DNA from: Tetracentron sinense
Lineage: Eukaryota; Streptophyta; Magnoliopsida; Trochodendrales; Trochodendraceae
Direction of reading: 5' to 3'
Assembly (NCBI GenBank): GCA_015143295.1
Contig: CM026573.1
Coordinates: 7,428,434 to 7,492,433, forward strand
DNA: 64,000 nucleotides
Shown here: positions 53,501-62,500 of the stretch, piece after piece
Layout: each line of letters begins with the position of its first letter
Numbering within the stretch: the stretch's first letter is position 1
Notes under the pieces: generated by a model
What the model saw: only the letters and a program-made list of their open reading frames with translations
Databases searched by the model: none
What the model was told of the DNA's origin: nothing
Program-made: the position numbers and the translations under genes

Positions 53501-56500
53501 CCAGACCGGGGCTGCATCTCCCTAAGGGGTAGAGGGGTGCTTGTTCCGGGCCTTAGACCTGGGCTATAAGGCACCAGATCCCTTCCCATTAGTCATGGCT
53601 TTTGGGATCAATGGTTGCGTTTGGTTGCATCAAATGGTATCAGAGTCAAAGGTCTCAAGTTCGAGACTTCTCAGAAGGGGGTGAGATGGAGTATGCTGCT
53701 GAGTGGCCGGTAGCGAGTGTTCCTGTGAGCCCGGACCGGGGCTGCATCTCCCTAAGGGGTAGATGGGTGCTTGTTCCGGGCCTTAGACCTGGGCTATAAG
53801 GCACCAAATTGATCAGTCATGACTTTTGGGATCAGTGGTTGCGTTTAGCTGCATCAAATGGTATCAGAGCCAAAGGTCTTGAGTTCGAGACTCCTCAGAA
53901 GAGGGTGAGATGGTGTATGCTGCTGGGTGGCTGCTAGCGGGTGTGCCCTTGAGCCTGGACTGGGGCTGCATCTCCTTAAAGGGTAGAAGGGTGCTTGTTC
54001 CGGGCCTTAGACCTGGGTTATAAGGCAGCAGATTGTGCCCTTCCCATCAGTCATGACTTTTGGGATCAGTGGTTGCGTCTGACTGTATGAAATGGTATGG
54101 CTGCATCACCTTTCTTTCACCAGAGAGACATGTAAAACCAGGAGGAGGTAATATGTAGACCTCTTCTTCCAAATCACCATGTACGAATGCATTCTTCACA
54201 TCGAGCTAGAACAAGCCAATCTTGATTGGTTGCAAGAGATAGGAGAGCTCTTATTGAGTTCATTTTTGCAACTTGAGCAAACGTCTCCTAATAATCTATG
54301 TCGTGAGTTTGTGTATACTCCTTCGCAACCATATGAGCTTTGTATCTCTCAATTGATCCATCTGAGCAAAGTTTCACTATAAACACCCACTGTATCCAAT
54401 ATGCCTCTTCCCTCTTGGTAAGTTAACCATATCCCATGTATAGTCTTCTCAAGAGCACACATCTCCTCTTCTATTGTTTTTCTCTATCATGGTTGAGAAA
54501 GTGCATCTACTACTCTGCGAGGGATAGACACAAAAAAGCCAAGACCAAAGAACGATACAAGGAAGACAATGCATGATATGAAACAAAATTCGAATTGGGA
54601 TGCTGAGTTCAAGATCTAGTACATTTCCTAAGAGCAATAGGTACCTTAGAATCAACAATGTCAAGACTAGAAAGGACAATGTTACTTGAATCAGAAGAGA
54701 TCCCTTGGTGGGGCTCATGAGGGGCTTCCTTGGTATCTTTTTGCCTTTGTGTATACATTTGCAATTCTTTAATCGAGGAGCATAGCCAAGAAAAATACAT
54801 TGAAGAGCCTTAAGATCTTACTTCGTGTGATCAGAATGAGTAATATGCACAAAACAAATACAATAAAAAAATATGCGGAATCAACGGAAACAAAGAAGTA
54901 GGAGACAAAAAGTAATGAAAAATTAAAACTCCAAAATTATGGAAGGCGTACGATTAATTAAGAATGCAGTAGTCAACACAACATTAGATTGGAAAATTTT
55001 GGGCACATTCATTGCAAACATAAGTGAACGAGTGACTTCTAACAGATGTTGATTTTTTTGTTCAATCACACTATTTTGCTAAGGGGTACCAACACAAGAA
55101 ATTTGATGAATGATGCCATGACAATAAAGAAAATAAGTTAAACTAGCAAACATATAGCCCCTCTATTGTCAGAACGAAGTATTTTAATAAAAAGTATTAA
55201 ACTGAGTAACAATCAACATATAAACCCATGTAGTACGAGAAAAATATCCACAAACGTAACAAAATACTTAAAATTGCATGGAGAAGTAACAGGATATGGT
55301 CCCCACACATTAGAGTGCACAAGAGAAAAGGTAAACTACATTTTTTTTACCACTATAAGGATAAAAAGTTCAACAGTGCTTCACAAATTCACAAGTTTCA
55401 CATTGAAATAAATAAGTAGAACTAGAAACAAATAACTGGAGAAATAAACGCCAAAGAAGGGAACAAAAGGGGTGGCTAAGACGTCTGTGCTACTATAACA
55501 ACTCCTCCTGACTATTAATACTCTGAACACTGTAGGGGAACTTTTGGACGAATGAAGCAATGCGAGGCAAAGGGTAAAGAAGATACAATCCTTGCTCACC
55601 ATGGCTTGTATTAATCGTCTATTCTTTTTCAAGTCTTGAAACACACAATGAGAACGAAAGAAAGTGACGCTACAGTTCAACGACTTTGTAATATGAGTAA
55701 TAGACAAAAGATTCAAAGTGAAGTTAGGAACATAAAGAACAGAGGATAGAGACATAGAGGGAGTAATAGAAATTAGAAACACTCCCTTACCTGCAATGGA
55801 TGATAATGTACCATCAACAATTTTAACTTTGTTCCTATTAATCAATAAAGTAAGAAAAAAGGGAGGACATATTAGTCATATGATTAGATGTTCTTGAATC
55901 AATAATCTCGGAGCGACTAGGATCAGAAACAGATGCACTGAGAGTCGAGGCTGAAGTACCTGAGTAGGGAAGTGAAGCTGCAATGACTGTACTAGGAGTC
56001 TCCAAATGGGACATAAAGCGGCAGCGCCCACTGCCAGAAGATCCCCGTGGGAGAGGTTGACCATGTAAGTCTCAACAAGTGTCCCTTGTATGACGGGTGC
56101 ACCCACAATGATCACACTTAAGTTTATACTGATCATCAGTAAAAAAAAAAAATTAGAGGATCCAAAACAACCACCTCCTCTGCCACAATTGTAATTCATG
56201 TCTCTGGGATGAGGAGGCTAATGCATGAGAGGTTGGAGCATAGCACTGTGACGACGCTCTTCATGATTAGGGTTGTCAATCTGGACGTTTTGATGAGAGG
56301 GCCTGGCTCGACCCTTTATAGCTTGTAAAATAGAGGGTTGTTTTTTCTTAACTAGGCCCTAGGGCCAAGTTAGGCCTAATTTTGAAAGGCTCTCGTTTTT
56401 TTATCGGTAAATTAAGCATATAATAAATAACAACAAGGGAGATACAAAGATGGATTCACAAGGGAGTGAACTAACAAAAGCAAAAGCAAAAAACTTGAGG

Positions 56501-59500
56501 GCTAGGCTTGATAAGCACCTAGCCCAGCCCAACCCTTCATTCTATATGTTATACCATATATAATATAATAACTTAAGAGGCTAAGCCTTACTATGTGTAT
56601 GTGTAACATACTAGAATTGTAGTGTAATGTTTTAGTATGCGTAATATACTAACATCCTAATCTTTCTAGAAGCTTTCTAATATAGTAGCTTGTAACGTTG
56701 TTTCTTTTTTTAAAAATCTAATAAACGCTAAGACTTACTGTGTATATGTGTAACAAACTAATAATGTAGTCTCTTTTCAGAGTCTTCTAATACAATTGTG
56801 TAAGTTGTAACTTTTTTTTTGTTAAATATAACAATACTAATACTAATAATTTAACGATAAAAATTGAGGGGGTGTACTAATACTAACAATCTAATGGTAC
56901 TAAAAATCCGTCGTGTTGCTCTTCGAGTTGCATTGTCAGTCCCAAGCCCAAATAAAGGAGGGTTGTAGGTCATGTTGACGATCAATATAAAAAAAATCGA
57001 TAAAACATGATTTTTTTGTTCTTTAGGCCCTGGCCTGATCCTAGCCTTGCCCTGGCCCTTGAGGGTAAGGTTCAAGCCCTTCGAGGGCTAAGGCCTCACC
57101 CCAGGAAGACCCAGGCCTTGCCCTGGCCCTAGCCCTTTGACAACCCTACTCACGATGTAAGTACGCATAAACCTCTGTGAGAGATGGTATTGGATCTTTG
57201 CCAAGAATTTGAACTCCTACTTGGTCAAAATCAACATTCAAGCCTGCAAGCAACTCAAACACATGGTTCTGTTTGACCAATTTTCTATACACAAACGCAT
57301 CCTCGGGGCACTTAGCATGGAAGGTCTAATAGTGATCCAGTTCTTCCTAGAGACGATGAAGAGTGAAATAGTATGTGGGAATAGACATATTCCCTTGCTT
57401 CAGTTGTTAGATACTCTGACGCAACTCATACACGCGCAGTATCCTGAATCTCAGAATAGGTTTGCATCATTGCATCCCATATGTCTCGCGCAAAAGGAAG
57501 AAACAACTATTTACTACTGATATCAGGCTGCATAGAATGGAGAAGTCATGACATTATAATGACATTTTTAACCTCTCACCTGGCATAGGCTAGATCAGAG
57601 GACTTGGGAGTGGGAATGGCACCAATCAAATAACCTATCTTTCCTTTGCCCTTAACAAATAGCATAGCAGATTAAGACTAGGCTAGAAAACTTATCCCAT
57701 TAAACTTCACTCTTGTAATATGGAGATTTGGGCATCACTTGCAGTGACCTCGATATTTCTTCCCTGCACAGAGGTACTAGGGGACTAACTAACTTCTAAT
57801 TCGTCCATCAAGTGTCACACAGGGCTGATTTACACAAATTACCCCTAACAGTAATACCAAATACTAACACACCAAAAAGTAACAAGTTAGGGTTCCACAA
57901 CCCACGTACTCCTCAACTATATGTTGGAAAATAATCCGAAAACATGCACAATAGCAACCGAGCAGCATGCCATGTCCATGGAACATTAGCATCCAGCCAT
58001 GGTTTGAATTTTGGCAAAAATATTCTGCATAAACCAGCAAAAAACGGTAACAGTGATGGAGAAAAATCATTGTCGAGCAATCAATACTCCCCTAATCTTC
58101 TCGAAACTTGTTCTAAACAATCAATATTTTTGATATGGATCAAACAATATCGGATTGATTTGCCAAAAAATGCCCAATCAATTGCACCAATCGGTGGGTT
58201 CATCTAAGCTTGTGATCCCTTAAAGCCCCACATCCCTCTCTTTTTTATAGGGTATGTGGGTGCAATGGCCTTGTGGCTTGGGCGTGTGTGTGTGTGTTGA
58301 ATATAGTGTGTGTTTATTGTGTTAACCAAAATCGCACCAATCAATTATCCCAAACTGATTTTTTTTTGGAATTTGGTGGAGAACTCATAAAAAACATCTC
58401 CTGGCTTCAAAAAATTTCTAAAAAGTCACTACAATTCCTCAAAAATCAAGATCTACTAAATGACATCAAAACCGAACACAGCTGTTGACATCACCTTGTC
58501 TGTATGTCTGACGTCAGCATGTCGTCATGCTAACGACAACACGTCCATGAGCTTGTTCTCTTGCGCTACACTCTCTTGGTCCTTCCCCTTGCTTTGATAC
58601 CAAGTTGGTTTGGATGGGTAAGGTATTATTTAGGGTTTTAGTGATTAGAGTTTGAGAGAAGAGAGAAGAAAAAGATTAGGGAAATTAGAGAGTTAATTGT
58701 CTCTCTTCTACTCTTTATTATTAATACTCCACTAATGATATACTATTAGTATATAAGAAATACTAATAGTCTACCAAGAATACAGTGTATAGGACATAAA
58801 CAAATTACATAAAAGAGAAGTATTCTATAGTAGAGCAGGAGTTGTGTTGCCAACAACACAGATGGGATATTGTAGATCTGGATTCGTGTCGCCAATTGTC
58901 ATAGACTCACAAAGTCAGAATTTGAGAATTGTTCCGCTAGGGAAAAAATGGGAAAATCAGAAAGATTTGTAAGAGTCTGGAGAAAGTCGAAAGAATCTTG
59001 AAATAAAAATATGATTAAGTTTAAAAAAATTATACAGATGTATAGTTCTTATATTAACTCTATTCCAAGTTTTCAACATATTTCTTGAGTCCATATATTT
59101 AAAAATCCATGTTTGATTTGTGAAATTCGTCCTTTATTCATGACTTTTTCAAAACATGACTTTAAAAAAAAAAAATTGTGATTCAATTGTGAACATGTTC
59201 AACAAAAAAGTCGCAGAATTTTGTGATGGTGCCTCCAACTCTGAAGAGAAGATGAATCTTGATGTAATTGCCTAGACAAACTGCAATATTTTATTCTCTG
59301 AATCCAGAAAACAGATATTCTGTTTTCAAAGTAGAAGAAGAGAAGATGCTGGAATGTCTATTGAAACCCCAATATTTTTACATTCGCTGAATCCAGAACC
59401 AGGTATTCTATTTTGAAGTTGGTGACCTAATTAATTATTGTGCTAGCACTTCAAAAATTTCTAACTTCTCTATCAATTCCTTTGTATTTTCATTTTCCCT

Positions 59501-62500
59501 TATTTGAGTTGCATATTCATATGTTGATAGTTTTGATAATCAATCCTTGTAGATGCATCTATGATGCTGGCATATGTCATAAATGACCGTCTCTTTGTTC
59601 TAGGTTGGGGATGATTGTCGGCAAGATGTTCTTGCTCTTCAAGTGATTTCACTTCTAAGAGATATTTTCGAAGCAGTTGGACTTAATCTCTACTTATTTC
59701 CTTATGGAGTTCTCCCGACCGGTCAAGAGAAAGGCATAACTGAGGTATGGTTATTTGGAAATTTTACATTAGAATAAAATTGCCTCTAGCCAGATCACAG
59801 AACATCATCAAATGTATCAGTAGATTAAGGTCTTTTATTGTGGATTCTTTGATTTTGATTCTATCTTGTCCAAGTAATTTTTTTGGCATGATCTTATTGG
59901 CTTTTAGAATGTGGTAATCTGTTTCTTGACTGTTCTTTTTCTTCTGTTTTCTTTGATATGGTAAGATTTATTGAAAGTGAACAAAATCAGGTAAGAGCAT
60001 TCCTAAAGTATGTCTACACTCATCGTGCTTTTTTTTAGCGTGTTAATGAAATTGAACAAAGCACTGTATGTCCAAAGATAATATCTAAATTTAACCTCAT
60101 TAGTTCACAAGGTCTTCTCCACCCACCTTTGTGGGCCCTTTCTATCACTTTCAAAATAGGCTTTCTACCACTTTCAAAGTCCATTTTATTTCCCTAGAAG
60201 TTACAAATTAGCAACTTGTATGTCTTGGAACATGCTCCAATAAAACACAAAAGGAACAATCTTCTACTTGGCCTTACCCCTAAAAGTCTCCTATCAAAAT
60301 TGAAAGGGAAGAAAGGATGTTTAACGGTCTCCTCATTCTCCTTTCACATATTGTGGGAAGTCTTTGCCCATGAATAATACGTCCTGAGGCAAGGAATCAT
60401 GTTGGAGACTACCAATTGAAGAGGGGAACAGCTATCACCAATTGCATCAAAGATTAATCGGCCCCAATCAAGTAAAGTCAAACACTTTTGGTGGGCCCCG
60501 CATCCGAAAGGTGTTTGACTTTTCTTAGTTTTCTATGTAAGGGGCGATTAATGGTTGATGTGATTGGTTTATTTTTTTCCCAAAGAAAAAGGATGGCACC
60601 TTTTGGGGGGGGGGGTCATCTTTGGAGCTCCATGACACATGGGCAGGAAAAAGGCTCTTGTCTAAGAAGAAAGAAAGAGCTAAGAATATTCCCTTGTTTC
60701 CCACTCCCAAATGATTTCGCCCATGTCATATACTGTTATGTTTGCCTCACCAACAGGGTTTGGACCGGATAAGATAGTTCATAAAACCACAACATTTTAA
60801 AATCAAATTGTGACTTTTTAGGGCCATATTTTTTTTTTTGATCGATAAACAGATATATATATATATATATATATTAATCAAGAAGATAATAAATACAAGA
60901 AGTGAAATATAGTGCAGACAACAATTTACAGTGGCGTAAACTAAAACCAGTATGATAGCATCACTGTAAGAAGAGTCATCTCATAATTGAATCCAGATCC
61001 ACCCCTCCATCCCGTATGGCGACCCAGTCCAATATCAATAGGCGGATACGAGCTCGTATATGAGAGATAGAGGATGTGAAATTATCAAACACTCGCCTAT
61101 TTCTCTCCTTCCAGATGCCCCATGAGATGGCTCTGGGTAGAACCGACCAAATTGCCGTCTCTGCACTATCCGTATTAGCCAATGTCCAATAGGATAAGAA
61201 GTTCCGAAAGAAGGGAAGACCCAATCCACCCTTATACGGGAGAGAAAATATCCCCAAATAACACCCACAATAGGACAGTGCAACAGTAGGTGGTCCACCG
61301 TCTCCTCTGCTTAGAGGCATAAGAAGCATCGATTAGCCAAATTCCACCCTCTATGCTTTAAGTGGTCACGTAAGGATTTTATCCAAAGATGAATTCTAGA
61401 GGAAGGAGACCTTAGATGAAATACCTGGATTCCACACTTGTTGATGTGAATAGGGTGTAAAAGATGCAGCCTCAACTGATAATAGTAGTGATTTCATTAA
61501 AAATCGACCATTGCTGCTTCCAGACCATATTTTACAATCCCGATCATCAGGACTCACATGAGCAGAACTAAGGCTAGCCAATAAGAGACCAACTCCTCTA
61601 TTTCCCAATTGTTCAGATCCCTTCTCAGTTTTGGACACCACACTACCCTCCCTTCACACATTTCAAAACAATCCCTTACTAATGCATCCTGATCTCCATA
61701 AATGAGAAAAATATTACGAAAGGCGTCCTTTAGGGGCTCTTGACCCTTACCTATCATTTCAATGAGATTTACCAACCTATTAGGACTCAAAGTCAATAAC
61801 CTATCTCTATGATATTTGATCAGTCATAAGAAAAAGAACGACTTTTGACACATATCTCCTTCTTTGGAACTGATTCTTGACATTGTCAAGACTTCAATGC
61901 AAATTTTCATAGCTAGAACACTAGATGTTTGTAGAAAATTAAGGGACAAGGATTTAAATTCGATATCGCGGGAAATACCATAGCTTCAAAATGGAGTATA
62001 TCGCGGTGAGGGTTGAGTATGATAATCTGATATTGATGTCATTTATACATTGTTTAATACATCCAATAATCATAAAAGTAGAAATATAAAACTCAAAAGA
62101 TATTGAATAACTACAGAAGGACCTCTCTCTACACCAAGAGTTTTTTCCCATCAATAACTTGTTTTGTTTTTTTTATTCTTTGAATTTTACTTGAAAATTA
62201 AAAGTATTTTTTTAATGCTTTGAATTTTTTTTAATTCTTTGAAAATAATTTAGAAATAATTATAAATAATAAATGATTTATCCTCCCCCAAGTTCTACAT
62301 GACGATCCCTGAGTTGGTTTGGGCCAAAGCAAAGCAATTGGATGAGAGTTGAATGCAAAACCAAGGGGGAAAAAAATCACTAATGCTCCCTCCCCCCCAT
62401 ACGCATTGGTCGAAAATCGAAATATCCCCATTCCGACTGACATATTGTGAAAGTTTATACTGTGATTTAATCAATGTCCCATGTAATAGTAACGATAAAT

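Larger units (their letters stand above)
51592..58829 (-). mobile_element. Ty1/copia retrotransposon with both LTRs (PI4K intron 22)
   Basis: The minus-strand element has LTRs at both ends, PBS, gag, integrase, RT and RNase H in copia order, and a polypurine tract. The flanks show a 5-bp repeat, GTAGA, at 51586-51590 and 58830-58834. The LTRs have diverged by indels, the frames are broken throughout, and two other elements are inserted in it (52931-54107 and 56268-57148), so it is old and inactive. Confidence 0.9.

Noticed and set aside
53176-53799. Plus-strand ORFs of 65-118 codons repeating the peptide [14 protein letters not shown]
   Set aside because: They are the repeated units of the palindromic array read through; the recurring peptide reflects the DNA repeat, not a repeat protein.
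52931-54107. CRISPR-like or satellite array
   Set aside because: Units are long, in two orientations, have no spacers, carry a retroelement primer site and have flanking duplication; the genome is a plant.
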